64,000 nt of DNA from a bacterium (GTDB lineage: Bacteria; Pseudomonadota; Alphaproteobacteria; Micavibrionales; UBA2020). The notes below the pieces were generated by a model, which searched no databases, was not told the origin of the DNA, and was given only the letters and a program-made list of their open reading frames with translations. Made by a program: the position numbers and the translations under genes. Numbering within the stretch: the stretch's first letter is position 1; each line of letters opens with the position of its first letter. Shown piece after piece: positions 1 to 8,109 of this stretch. The stretch is taken from positions 751,960-815,959 of the forward strand of contig JAQSDV010000002.1 of NCBI GenBank assembly GCA_029945425.1. The letters run 5' to 3'.

Positions 1-39
1 CACGCCATGTTGAAGGATGCCGGATATGAGCGCGCTTGA
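1..39 (+). CDS. C-terminal end of an upstream gene (possibly Maf-like)
   Basis: An open frame entering from the left edge ends HAMLKDAGYERA and stops at TGA 37-39, overlapping the start of the RNase G gene. Only the last 12 residues are visible. In many alphaproteobacteria a maf gene sits directly before this short RNase G and overlaps it, so Maf (nucleotide pyrophosphatase) is the natural guess, but the visible residues cannot prove it. Confidence 0.35.
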   Translation, partial: HAMLKDAGYERA

Positions 40-1222
40 ATTATTCGTCGATGAAATCGAAGGCCGCATGCACGCCGTCGTCATCAAAAAGACGGCGATC
101 AACGACCTGTATGTGGATTCCCTGAACAAGGCCTGCGGCTGGGGCGCGATTTTCCTTGGCCGCGTCATCAAGCTCGACAAAAAACTCGATTGCGCGATGG
201 TCGACCTTGGCAACGGCCAAACCGGTTTCCTGCCCGCAAAACACATCTACCTGCCGGGCGGCGACCATTCGGAAAGCCGCAGCGGTTTGACCGACCTTGT
301 CAAAAACGGCCAGATGCTGATGGTGCAGGTAAAGGCCGAGGCGAAAGTCGCGTCTACGAGCGAAAACTACAAAATCCCGCGCCTGACGACGCAGATTTAT
401 ATCATGGGCCACCATCTGGTTTATTGCCCGATGGCGAACCCCGTGACGATGTCGCGCAGTATCGAGCGCGGCGACGTGTTGAGCATGACGGGTCATTTCG
501 CAGCCAAGGGCGGATGGATTTTGCATGACCACGCCGAAAGTGAAGACATTGCCATTTTGACCGAGGAAGCGCAAAAACTGCTGGCCGAATGGCAGGTATT
601 GCTGGGCATGCAGGCCGAAAACGGCAAGGAACCCGCGCTGCTGAAAGGCGGGCCGAATGCCTTCGCCCGCGCGATGTTCGATTTCGGCGCGAACGGTTTC
701 AACCATATCCATGCGGGTGGCCGCGCGGCCTTTGACCAGATCGTGAAATGGTGCGAGAAATACGACCCGCCCCTTGCGACATCAAAACGCCTGCGGCTGT
801 TCAAGCCTGAAAAGCCGATGCAGAAGCTGTTCGACATCCACGACATTTACGGGGAGCTGAACGAGTTGCAGGATGCCCGCGTTGAATTGCCGGGCGGCGG
901 GTCGATCATCATCGACGCGACCCATGCCTGCACCGTCATCGACGTCAATCAGGGCGGCGCGGACAGCGCGATTTCCGCGAATACCGAAGCGGTTGCAGAA
1001 TGCGCGCGCCAGTGCCGCTTGCGGAACATCAGCGGCGCGATCCTGATCGATTTCATCAATATGGCGGAGCGCCCTGCCCGCATCAAAATTTCCGAAGCGG
1101 CCGATGCGGCATTCGGCGACGATCCCGCCCGTGCGCAAGTACACGGCTTCACGCGCCTCGGCATATTGGAGGTCACGCGCAAACGCCGCGCGGCCGGTTA
1201 TGCCGAGAAAATTAAGGGCTGA
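26..1222 (+). CDS. rng: Ribonuclease E/G family protein (short RNase G)
   Basis: Endoribonuclease of the RNase E/G family, acting on single-stranded RNA in rRNA maturation and mRNA turnover. The 398-residue protein opens with an S1-like RNA-binding region (GWGAIFLGRVIKL, then a DLGNGQTGFLP stretch) and continues into the DNase I-like catalytic domain. The two metal-binding aspartates are seen in CTVIDVNQGG (about residue 305) and ILIDFINM (about 341), followed by TRLGILEVTRKR. The protein stops soon after this and lacks the zinc-link cysteines and the scaffold tail of RNase E, as in other short alphaproteobacterial versions. I chose the ATG at 26 because AAGGA lies 8 bases upstream; an in-frame ATG at 17 is the alternative. 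Its stop abuts the convergent EmrB-like gene. Confidence 0.9.
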   Translation: MSALELFVDEIEGRMHAVVIKKTAINDLYVDSLNKACGWGAIFLGRVIKLDKKLDCAMVDLGNGQTGFLPAKHIYLPGGDHSESRSGLTDLVKNGQMLMVQVKAEAKVASTSENYKIPRLTTQIYIMGHHLVYCPMANPVTMSRSIERGDVLSMTGHFAAKGGWILHDHAESEDIAILTEEAQKLLAEWQVLLGMQAENGKEPALLKGGPNAFARAMFDFGANGFNHIHAGGRAAFDQIVKWCEKYDPPLATSKRLRLFKPEKPMQKLFDIHDIYGELNELQDARVELPGGGSIIIDATHACTVIDVNQGGADSAISANTEAVAECARQCRLRNISGAILIDFINMAERPARIKISEAADAAFGDDPARAQVHGFTRLGILEVTRKRRAAGYAEKIKG

Positions 1223-2791
1223 TTATTCGAGGACTTCCGCGGCGCTGGCCGGTGCCTTGTTCGCCTTTTTGGTGACCTTCAGGAACGGCAGGAACACCAT
1301 CACGCTTAAAATCACGAACATCAGCGCATAGAAATCGTTGATATACGATATCGCCGCCGCCTGCCGCGTGACTTCGGCGTTCAGGTAGGCCAGCCCCGCC
1401 TGCGAATAGGCGTTGATCGGAATATTGGGCATGATGCCCAGCATAACCTTGGGCAGGTTAAACAGGTTGATGCGTTCGCCCAGTTCCATGTGGTTGATCT
1501 GGGTATTGCGCGCCAGCAGCGCGATCATGACCGCGATGCCGACGCTCGACCCGATATTGCGCACAAGGCTGAATACGCCCGCCGCATCGTTGCGGTAATG
1601 GCCAGGCAGCGTGGCATAGGCGACGGCCGTCAGCGGCACGAAGACAAAACCCATGCCAAATCCCTGCAGCAATCCGGTTTCGACCAGCATCGCTTGCGAA
1701 ATTTCAAGGTTGAACTGGCTCATCTGCCAGAGGCTCAGCGCCATGCAGGACAGGCCAAAGGCCAGCATGTAACGCACATCCAGCTTGCCCATCAATTTCC
1801 CCGCCAGCATCATGGACGCCATCGTGCCGATCCCGCGCGGCGCAAGGATGATGCCGGTTGTGACGACGGGATAGCCCATCAACCCTTCCAGAAACGGCGG
1901 CAGCAGCGCCATCGTCGCCAGCAGGATGATGCCCATCACGAACATAAAGACGAGGCTGAAGGAATAATTGCGGTCCCTGAACATCGCAGGTTCGATAAAG
2001 GGCTTATCGGCGGTCAGGATATGCACCATAAACAGGTAAAACGCGGTCAGCGCCAGCACGCCTTCGATAATGATTTCGGGCGAGGAAAACCAGTCCTTGC
2101 TCTCGCCACGGTCGAGCATCAGCTGCATGCTGCACAGGAACAGGCTCAGCAGCGCGAAGCCGAAATAATCGAATTTGCGCAGTTTGTCGATCACGGTTTC
2201 CTTCATGAAGGCGTAAATGCCAAACGCCGCCAGAATCCCGATGGGCAGGTTGATAAAGAATACCCAGCGCCAATGGAAATTTTCCGTGATCCAGCCGCCC
2301 AGCGTGGGGCCAAGGATCGGCCCCAGCATCACGCCGACGCCCCAGATCGCCATCGCCTGCGCATGGCGTTCCTTGGGGTTGATGTCGAGCAGCACGGCCT
2401 GCGACAGCGGCACAAGGCTTGCGCCGAAAATACCCTGCAACAGGCGGAACACAACCATTTCGGGCAGGTTCGTCGCAATACCGCAGAGGACGGAAGTGAT
2501 GGTAAACCCGATGACCGCGATCAGGAACAGCTTGCGCCGCCCGATTTTCGCGGCCAATACCCCGGAGGGCGCGGTCATCACGGCGGCGGCGATAATATAT
2601 GACGTCAGCACCCATGAAATCTGGTCCTGCGTCGCGGAAAGTTCACCCTGCATATGCGGCAGGGCGACGTTGGCGATAGTTGTGTCGAGCGCCTGCATGA
2701 TGGTCGCCAGCATGACGGACAGGGTGATGAATGCCTTATGCGGCACATCCACCCATTCTCCGTCAGTCTTGGCTGCCGCTTGCGCGCTCAT
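1223..2791 (-). CDS. emrB: DHA2-family multidrug efflux permease (EmrB-like)
   Basis: Inner-membrane proton-driven drug exporter of the DHA2 branch of the major facilitator superfamily. The 522 residues carry about 14 hydrophobic segments. Family signatures are present: LDTTIANVALPHM in the first helix, the GRRKLFL loop after helix 2, and the motif C-like GPILGPTLGGWI. It follows the EmrA-like adaptor by 6 bases in one transcription unit with a MarR regulator, the standard tripartite pump arrangement; the outer-membrane channel is not in the window. Substrates cannot be told from sequence. Confidence 0.92.
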   Translation of the reverse strand: MSAQAAAKTDGEWVDVPHKAFITLSVMLATIMQALDTTIANVALPHMQGELSATQDQISWVLTSYIIAAAVMTAPSGVLAAKIGRRKLFLIAVIGFTITSVLCGIATNLPEMVVFRLLQGIFGASLVPLSQAVLLDINPKERHAQAMAIWGVGVMLGPILGPTLGGWITENFHWRWVFFINLPIGILAAFGIYAFMKETVIDKLRKFDYFGFALLSLFLCSMQLMLDRGESKDWFSSPEIIIEGVLALTAFYLFMVHILTADKPFIEPAMFRDRNYSFSLVFMFVMGIILLATMALLPPFLEGLMGYPVVTTGIILAPRGIGTMASMMLAGKLMGKLDVRYMLAFGLSCMALSLWQMSQFNLEISQAMLVETGLLQGFGMGFVFVPLTAVAYATLPGHYRNDAAGVFSLVRNIGSSVGIAVMIALLARNTQINHMELGERINLFNLPKVMLGIMPNIPINAYSQAGLAYLNAEVTRQAAAISYINDFYALMFVILSVMVFLPFLKVTKKANKAPASAAEVLE

Positions 2792-2797
2792 GGCTGG

Positions 2798-3844
2798 TTA
2801 CTCCACCGCCGCCAGCGTGGGCTTTTTCAGGTGCGGATAGCTGCCGGTGTCGATCGTGACTTCCGCGCTCATGCCGGTTTGCAGGGGCGGTTCGTCGTCC
2901 TGATGCGCGGTTTCGACGCGCACGGTAATGCGCTGCACGACCTTCACCCAGTTGCCGGTCGCGTTCTGCGCGGGCAGGACGGAAAATTCGGCGCCGGTTG
3001 CGGGCGCAATGCTGCTGACCACGCCCGTCCATTCACGGCCGGGATAGGTGTCGATGGTCACGGTCGCCTTTTGGCCAGCGCGGATGTTGGTGAGTTCGGT
3101 TTCCTTGAAATTCGCCTCGATCCACATGCCTTTGTTTTCAACGACGCTCACGGCGGGGACGCCGGCGGGCAGGTAATCACCCACGCGCGGCAGGTCGCCG
3201 GTGATGCCGTCAGCAGGGGCGCGGACGATGGTGCGGTCAAGGTTCAGCTGCGCGGTTTCGAGCATTGCCTTCGCCGATTTGAACATCGGGTGGTCTTCGG
3301 GTTTCACATCAAGGCTGCCGTCAAGGCGCGCGACGGTTGCGGCATATTCCTGCTGCAGCTGCGCGATCTTGGCGACGGCGACGGCGCGGTCATGGCCGGC
3401 TTCGTCGACGCTTTCCTCCGACACCGCGCCCTTCATATGCGGGCCGGTGCGGCGGTTATAGAGCGTATCGGCCAGCGATTTATCGGCCTGCGAGCTTTTC
3501 AGCTCTTCCTGTTTCTGGCGCGCGGTTGCCTTCAGCTCTTCAATCTCGGTGCGCACGACGGCAAGGTTCGATTGCGCCTTTTCAAGTTCGATGCGGAAGG
3601 ATGCGGGGTCGATGGTGAACAGCACATCGCCCTTGGCGACCGCCTGATGGTCTTTCGCGGTCACGGCGACGACGGCGCCCGTCACTTGCGGTGCCACGGA
3701 AATCTTGTTCGCCTTCACATAGGAATTGTCGGTCGACATGAACCGGCCTGAAAAGGCGTAAGTCACGCCCGACACGGCAGCGACAACGATCAACCCGATC
3801 GTCATCAAAAAGCGCCGTAATGTTTTTTTCTTTTCCGCGGTCAT
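2798..3844 (-). CDS. emrA: HlyD/EmrA-family membrane fusion protein
   Basis: Periplasmic adaptor that links the EmrB-like permease to an outer-membrane channel. The 348-residue protein has one N-terminal membrane anchor (FLMTIGLIVVAAVSGVTYAF), a lipoyl half-motif (SVAPQVTGAVVAVTAKDHQ), a long coiled coil around residues 95-190 with many Lys, Glu and Gln, the second lipoyl half (IVRAPADGITGDL) and a beta-barrel with TVTIDTYPG. The start at 3844 forms an ATGA overlap with the stop of marR, implying translational coupling. A longer in-frame reading upstream overlaps all of marR and has no biological look, so I rejected it. Confidence 0.92.
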   Translation of the reverse strand: MTAEKKKTLRRFLMTIGLIVVAAVSGVTYAFSGRFMSTDNSYVKANKISVAPQVTGAVVAVTAKDHQAVAKGDVLFTIDPASFRIELEKAQSNLAVVRTEIEELKATARQKQEELKSSQADKSLADTLYNRRTGPHMKGAVSEESVDEAGHDRAVAVAKIAQLQQEYAATVARLDGSLDVKPEDHPMFKSAKAMLETAQLNLDRTIVRAPADGITGDLPRVGDYLPAGVPAVSVVENKGMWIEANFKETELTNIRAGQKATVTIDTYPGREWTGVVSSIAPATGAEFSVLPAQNATGNWVKVVQRITVRVETAHQDDEPPLQTGMSAEVTIDTGSYPHLKKPTLAAVE

Positions 3845-4314
3845 TGTTTTTCTCCTGCTGCCCTCTGTTTGGTTTCTTCCTGCGCGATCATGTTGGCGCG
3901 CATTTTCAAAAGCGTTTTCAAAAATTGTTCCTGCTCCGCCGCGCTGATATCGCTCAGTGCGCCCGCGCGCGTATCCGCGCCGTGTTTTTTCAGCGTCTTC
4001 AATGTCGGTTCGGCCTGTTCGGTCAGGAACAGCTGCGTCGCGCGGCGGTCGCCCGGATCGGCGCGGCGTTCCACCCATCCTGCGGCCTGCATACGATCGA
4101 TCAGGCGCGTCGCGCTGATAGCCTGCGTTTCCAGCGCGTCGGCCAGATGGCATTGGCGCATGCCGGGGTTGCGCGACAGGTTCAGCAGCGCGCGCCATTG
4201 CGCCTGCGTCAGATCCAGTTCCTGCACGCGGCGGTTGAAATCGGTGCGCATCAATCGCGCGACGTCCTGCAACAGGAAGCCAAGATTTTCGACGGTGGGG
4301 TCAGAACACGACAT
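3841..4314 (-). CDS. MarR-family transcriptional regulator
   Basis: Winged-helix repressor, 157 residues, a normal MarR length. The DNA-binding core is readable: LTQAQWRALLNLSRNPGMRQCHLADALETQ, the recognition helix region AISATRLIDRM, and the wing VERRADPGDRRATQLFLTE with the conserved D-x-R-D-R. It is the first gene of the marR-emrA-emrB unit and overlaps emrA by 4 bases. Placement ahead of its pump and the palindrome at 4345-4366 just upstream suggest self-regulation with release by pump substrates (inference). Confidence 0.93.
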   Translation of the reverse strand: MSCSDPTVENLGFLLQDVARLMRTDFNRRVQELDLTQAQWRALLNLSRNPGMRQCHLADALETQAISATRLIDRMQAAGWVERRADPGDRRATQLFLTEQAEPTLKTLKKHGADTRAGALSDISAAEQEQFLKTLLKMRANMIAQEETKQRAAGEKQ

Positions 4315-4344
4315 TCATATTCTCAAATTAATGTTGATTCTCAC

Positions 4345-4366
4345 AATAATAAGCATGCTTATAATT
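4345..4366. promoter_or_regulatory. Probable MarR operator palindrome
   Basis: The stretch contains a perfect 14-base palindrome ATAAGCATGCTTAT (4349-4362) that extends to 22 bases with one mismatched pair. It lies 31-52 bases upstream of the marR start in an AT-rich segment, where a promoter is expected. MarR dimers bind palindromes of this size. No binding data; inference from position and symmetry. Confidence 0.6.
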
Positions 4367-4452
4367 ATAATAGCTTAATATATGCGTGATTTCAAGAATT
4401 ATGGTGCGCCGCCGCATGTAATACAGCGTAAGACATTGAATTTAAATGATGA

Positions 4453-5067
4453 TTAGTAGCCGACCGTGAAGCGCGCGCGGATGTGGCGGGGTTCCTCGAC
4501 CTCGTCCAGCATGGCAATCGCGTAGTCTTCCTGACTGATATGGCTGTTGCCGGATGCATCGACCAGCAGGTCGTTATTGCCCACGCGAAATTTTCCGGTG
4601 CGCTCGCCCGGCGCGATCATGGCGGAGGGTGACAGGAACGTCCATTCAAGTGTCGGTTCGGTTTTCAGGTGGTTGAGAAAATCACGGCCCTTGAGCGCGA
4701 TATCTTTCCACGCCGCAGGGAAATCGGGCGCATCGACCAGCTGGCCGCCACCGCCCGGTGCATTGAGGCTCCCTGCCCCGCCGACGACCAGCAAGCGTTT
4801 GATGCCCGCTTTTTTCAGGCCCGCGCAAAGCACCGCAGGATCGACGTTCAGGAACGGCAGCGAGCTGATGACGGCCTCATGCCCATGCACCAGCGACGCA
4901 ATCGCGGCGCTATCCGCGGCATCGCCATTTTTCGTGGCGAGCCGCGGATGGCCGGGAAGTTTCGACGTATCGCGGGCAATGGCCGTCACGTCATGGCCGC
5001 GCTCCAGCGCCTCCGCCATGATTTTAGACCCGATATTGCCGGTAGCGCCAATGACCGCGATTTTCAT
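4453..5067 (-). CDS. NAD(P)-binding Rossmann protein (NmrA/YwnB-like)
   Basis: Cytoplasmic NAD(P)H-binding protein of 204 residues, of the atypical short-chain dehydrogenase type. It opens with the dinucleotide motif GATGNIGSK (residues 7-15), has RLLVVGGAGSL in the middle and the typical late segments FLSPSAMIAPGERTG and ISQEDYAIAMLDE. No YxxxK catalytic pair is seen, so it may be a sensor or binding protein and not a dehydrogenase. It begins one base after the stop of the YceI gene, so the two form a unit. Substrate unknown. Confidence 0.85.
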   Translation of the reverse strand: MKIAVIGATGNIGSKIMAEALERGHDVTAIARDTSKLPGHPRLATKNGDAADSAAIASLVHGHEAVISSLPFLNVDPAVLCAGLKKAGIKRLLVVGGAGSLNAPGGGGQLVDAPDFPAAWKDIALKGRDFLNHLKTEPTLEWTFLSPSAMIAPGERTGKFRVGNNDLLVDASGNSHISQEDYAIAMLDEVEEPRHIRARFTVGY

Positions 5068-5068
5068 G

Positions 5069-5644
5069 TTACTTCAAGCCTGCTTCTGCCTCGATCGCGA
5101 TGGTGACTTCGTCCGACACGTTCGGCACATATTTGTCGATGCCGAATTCGGAGCGCTTGATCACCGTCTTGCCGGAGAAGCCGACGGACTTGATCTTGCT
5201 CATCGGGTTTTCGCCCTGCTTGTTCAGTTTCACATCCAGCACGACCGGCTTGGTCACGCCATGCAGCGTCAGGTCGCCCGTGACTTTCGCGGTGTTGTCC
5301 GCGCCGGGTTCGACTTTCGTGCTTTTGAAGGTCGCTTCGGGGAATTTATCCGCATCGAGGAAGTCTGCCGTTTTCAGGTGCTCGTCGAATTTCGGAATGC
5401 CGGTCACGAGGCCTTTGACATCGATCGTCACGTTGACGCTGCTATTCGCGGGCGCTGCGTCATCGAGGGTGATCGAGCCTTCCTTCAGGCCGAAACGGCC
5501 GGAGGGGTTCGAGAAACCGAAATGGTTCGCGTTCCAGTTGATGTTGGTGTGGTTGGGATCGAAGTTGTAGGTTTCAGCCGCCTGTGCAGCAACCGGCATC
5601 GCGAACATGACGACTGCGGCGGTCGCGAGAAGAATACGCTTCAT
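5069..5644 (-). CDS. YceI family periplasmic protein
   Basis: YceI-family lipocalin-fold protein of 191 residues, secreted by a clear Sec signal (RILLATAAVVMFAMPVAAQA, cleavage after AQA). Family marks are YNFDPNHTNINW near the N-terminus, FSNPSGRFGLKEG, and the hallmark VTGDLTLHGVTKPVVLDVKL. Members bind isoprenoid-type lipids; the biological role is often stress- or polyprenoid-related. SD GGAG lies 9 bases before the start. It is first in a two-gene unit with the downstream NAD(P)-binding protein. Confidence 0.93.
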   Translation of the reverse strand: MKRILLATAAVVMFAMPVAAQAAETYNFDPNHTNINWNANHFGFSNPSGRFGLKEGSITLDDAAPANSSVNVTIDVKGLVTGIPKFDEHLKTADFLDADKFPEATFKSTKVEPGADNTAKVTGDLTLHGVTKPVVLDVKLNKQGENPMSKIKSVGFSGKTVIKRSEFGIDKYVPNVSDEVTIAIEAEAGLK

Positions 5645-5744
5645 AAGAGAAAACTCCGTGTAAGTTTATGTCAACCGCGAGGCATTCGCGGGCGACTGTC
5701 AGTTTATAGGGTGATTGTTAATTTTGGGTAGGGGGTAATGAAAA

Positions 5745-6542
5745 TTATCCCGCCAGCTTCGCCGCAGCCGCCTTGGAGTTTTCATAGGCGATGCGGATAC
5801 CCTGCGACACGATATCGGGCAGGATGGCGTCGAAGATTTTCTGGTCCTTGAACAGCTGGGAGAATCCGCCCGTGCCGATCACGACGACTTCTTCGCCGGC
5901 GAAGAGTTCTTTTTTGTAACCGCCAACGATTTCGCGCAGGCCGCCCAGATGGCCGAAATAAAGGCCCCGCTGGATGCATTCGCGCGTAGACTGGCCGAGA
6001 TATGTGTTCGGCTCCTCGATATCCACTTCCATCAGTTTGGCGGTGTTGGATTTCAGCGCCTCCATCGACAGGCGCATGCCGGGCATAATCACGCCGCCGA
6101 GGAAGTCGGCTTTCTTGGTCACCGCGATTAGCGTGGTGGCGGTGCCGAGATCGGCAATAATGCAATTTTTGTTCGGAAACGCATCGACCGCGCCGATGGC
6201 GCCCGCGATCAGGTCCGCGCCCACTTCAGTGGGATTTTTGTATTTGATATTGATGCCCGTCTTGACGCCCGCCTGCAGCACGAAATATTCGGCCTTGGGG
6301 AAATAGGTGATGAAGGCGTGGCGGATGGTGAAGTTGCAGCTGGGCACAACGGAGCAGAGCGCCGCGACCTTGACCTTTTCATGCGCGATGCCGTTCGTTT
6401 CCAGCATATTGCGCAGGAAGATGCCGAACTGGTCGGCGGTGCCAAGCTGGTGCGTGGCATACCTGAAACGCAGCGCGAGTTTCTTGTCATCAAACAACGC
6501 GCCGACGATATGGGTGTTGCCGACGTCGAGACATAACAACAT
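5745..6542 (-). CDS. coaX: Type III pantothenate kinase
   Basis: Phosphorylates pantothenate with ATP, the first step of CoA synthesis from vitamin B5, in the cytoplasm. The 265-residue length is usual for CoaX. ASKHA-fold motifs are DVGNTHIVGALFD at the N-terminus (phosphate 1), DLGTATTL around residue 130 (phosphate 2), and GGVIMPGMRLSMEAL. It is last in panG-panB-panC-coaX, so synthesis and activation of pantothenate are encoded together. GGAG stands 10 bases before the ATG. Confidence 0.95.
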   Translation of the reverse strand: MLLCLDVGNTHIVGALFDDKKLALRFRYATHQLGTADQFGIFLRNMLETNGIAHEKVKVAALCSVVPSCNFTIRHAFITYFPKAEYFVLQAGVKTGINIKYKNPTEVGADLIAGAIGAVDAFPNKNCIIADLGTATTLIAVTKKADFLGGVIMPGMRLSMEALKSNTAKLMEVDIEEPNTYLGQSTRECIQRGLYFGHLGGLREIVGGYKKELFAGEEVVVIGTGGFSQLFKDQKIFDAILPDIVSQGIRIAYENSKAAAAKLAG

Positions 6543-6557
6543 TTTCTTGAACTCCGT

Positions 6558-7340
6558 TTAAGCTGCCCTGTCCTTTTTAACCTCAGACAGCGGCACGTTG
6601 TCAATAAGGCGCACATCGCCGAGCCAGGCGGCGGCGAGGCGGCGGCCCCATTTTGTGGCAACGTATTCAGGGCGAAAGCCCGCTTCGGACAGCTTTTTCA
6701 TGATCTCGTCATCGCTGAGGCTGCTTTTCAGAAGTCGGGATATTTCGACCGCCTGCGCGCGCTGATCGGGGCTGAGGCGACCATTGCGGGACGACAGCGC
6801 AAGGCCGTCCTCCTGCCGGATGGTCGGGCAAGGCACGATTTCGGTCGGGATAAAAAACGCCTCGGTCATTTTTCTCACCAGCGTCAATTGCTGGAAATCT
6901 TTCTCCCCGAAATAGGCGCGGTCGGCCTGCGCGATATTGAGGAGTTTCAGGACAATGGTCAGCATGCCTTCGAAATGGCCGGGGCGGAATTCGCCCTCCA
7001 GTTCTTTCGACACCGTTTTTTCGATCACCTGCACATCGTATTTGTCGGGATACATGGCGGGCTCGTCCGGATACAAAACGAAATCCACGCCCGCATCGCC
7101 CAGCAGTTTCACGTCGGCGTCAAAGGTGCGCGCGTATTTCTCGTAGTCGGCGCGCTGGTTGAACTGCGTCGGGTTGACGAAGAGGCTGACCAGCACATGG
7201 TCGTTCTCCGCCTTCGCGCGTTTGGCGAGCGCGATATGGCCTTCATGCAGGTTGCCCATCGTCGGCACGAAGCCGAGAGTGCCTTTGAGTTCCTTACGCT
7301 GTTTTTGCCAGCTTCTTGGATCCGAAACTATGCTCGGCAT
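6558..7340 (-). CDS. panC: Pantoate--beta-alanine ligase
   Basis: Condenses pantoate with beta-alanine using ATP to give pantothenate. The 260-residue product has the class I synthetase motifs TMGNLHEGH (HIGH-type), FVNPTQFN, AYFGEKDFQQL, and DGLALSSRN (KMSKS-type region). The chosen start at 7340 has AGGAG 9 bases upstream and lies 47 bases inside the 3' end of panB; a start at 7397 would overlap panB further with no SD. The protein is about 20 residues shorter than typical PanC, mainly at the C-terminus. Confidence 0.94.
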   Translation of the reverse strand: MPSIVSDPRSWQKQRKELKGTLGFVPTMGNLHEGHIALAKRAKAENDHVLVSLFVNPTQFNQRADYEKYARTFDADVKLLGDAGVDFVLYPDEPAMYPDKYDVQVIEKTVSKELEGEFRPGHFEGMLTIVLKLLNIAQADRAYFGEKDFQQLTLVRKMTEAFFIPTEIVPCPTIRQEDGLALSSRNGRLSPDQRAQAVEISRLLKSSLSDDEIMKKLSEAGFRPEYVATKWGRRLAAAWLGDVRLIDNVPLSEVKKDRAA

Positions 7341-8109
7341 CGGGGAATGCTCCTGTGGTGACGGCGTTGTGGTAATCATCCAGCGCGGCGGTGACAAGGT
7401 CTGCGCCGTTCATGAACTTCTTGACGAATTTCGGCTTGAAATCGGTGTTGAGGCCGAGCAGATCCTGGAACACCAGAACCTGACCATCCGTGTTCGGGCC
7501 TGCGCCGATGCCGATGGTCGCGATCTTCAATTCCTTGGTGATCTGCGTCGCAAGTTCCGTCGGCACACATTCGAGGACGAGGGAGAAGCAGCCCGCCTGT
7601 TGCAATGCATAGGCCTCTTCCATCAGGCGCTTGGCGCTTTCATCCGTTTTGCCCTGCACGTGGTAACCGCCCAGCAGGTGAACGAATTGCGGGGTGAGGC
7701 CGATATGGCCCATCACCGGCACGCCGGAATCCGCGAGGTGCTGGATAAAACCTGTATTGCCAGACGCGCCTTCCAGCTTCACGGCATGCGCGCCCGCCTG
7801 CATGATCGCCTGCACGGCATTGACGTTTTCGGTGAGCGATTTGCGGTAGGCGAGGAACGGCAGGTCGCCCACGATGAATTTGTCTTTCGCGCCGCGCGCG
7901 ACGGCGGCGGTATGCATCGCCATCATATCGACGGTCGCATGAACGGTGGACGGAAAGCCGTGCATGGTCATGGCAAGGCTGTCGCCCACCAGAATACAGT
8001 CGATTTCCGATTTGTTGACCAGCTGCGCCGAGGTGTAATCGTAACATGTCACCATCGTCAGTTTCTCGCCGGCAGCTTTCTTTTTGTTGAAGTCGAAAAT
8101 GTTCATCAT
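7294..8109 (-). CDS. panB: 3-methyl-2-oxobutanoate hydroxymethyltransferase
   Basis: Makes ketopantoate from 2-oxoisovalerate and methylene-tetrahydrofolate, the committed pantothenate step. TIM-barrel marks are MVTCYDYTSAQLVN, GDSLAMTMHGF, AVKLEGA, PVMGHIGLTPQ and LVLECVP. Length of 271 residues is normal. The start region reads ATGATGA: the first ATG (8109) is 8 bases from GGAG and its following TGA is the stop of the upstream panG; a second ATG follows at 8106. The 3' end overlaps panC by 47 bases, which suggests tight coupling. Confidence 0.95.
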   Translation of the reverse strand: MMNIFDFNKKKAAGEKLTMVTCYDYTSAQLVNKSEIDCILVGDSLAMTMHGFPSTVHATVDMMAMHTAAVARGAKDKFIVGDLPFLAYRKSLTENVNAVQAIMQAGAHAVKLEGASGNTGFIQHLADSGVPVMGHIGLTPQFVHLLGGYHVQGKTDESAKRLMEEAYALQQAGCFSLVLECVPTELATQITKELKIATIGIGAGPNTDGQVLVFQDLLGLNTDFKPKFVKKFMNGADLVTAALDDYHNAVTTGAFPDAEHSFGSKKLAKTA

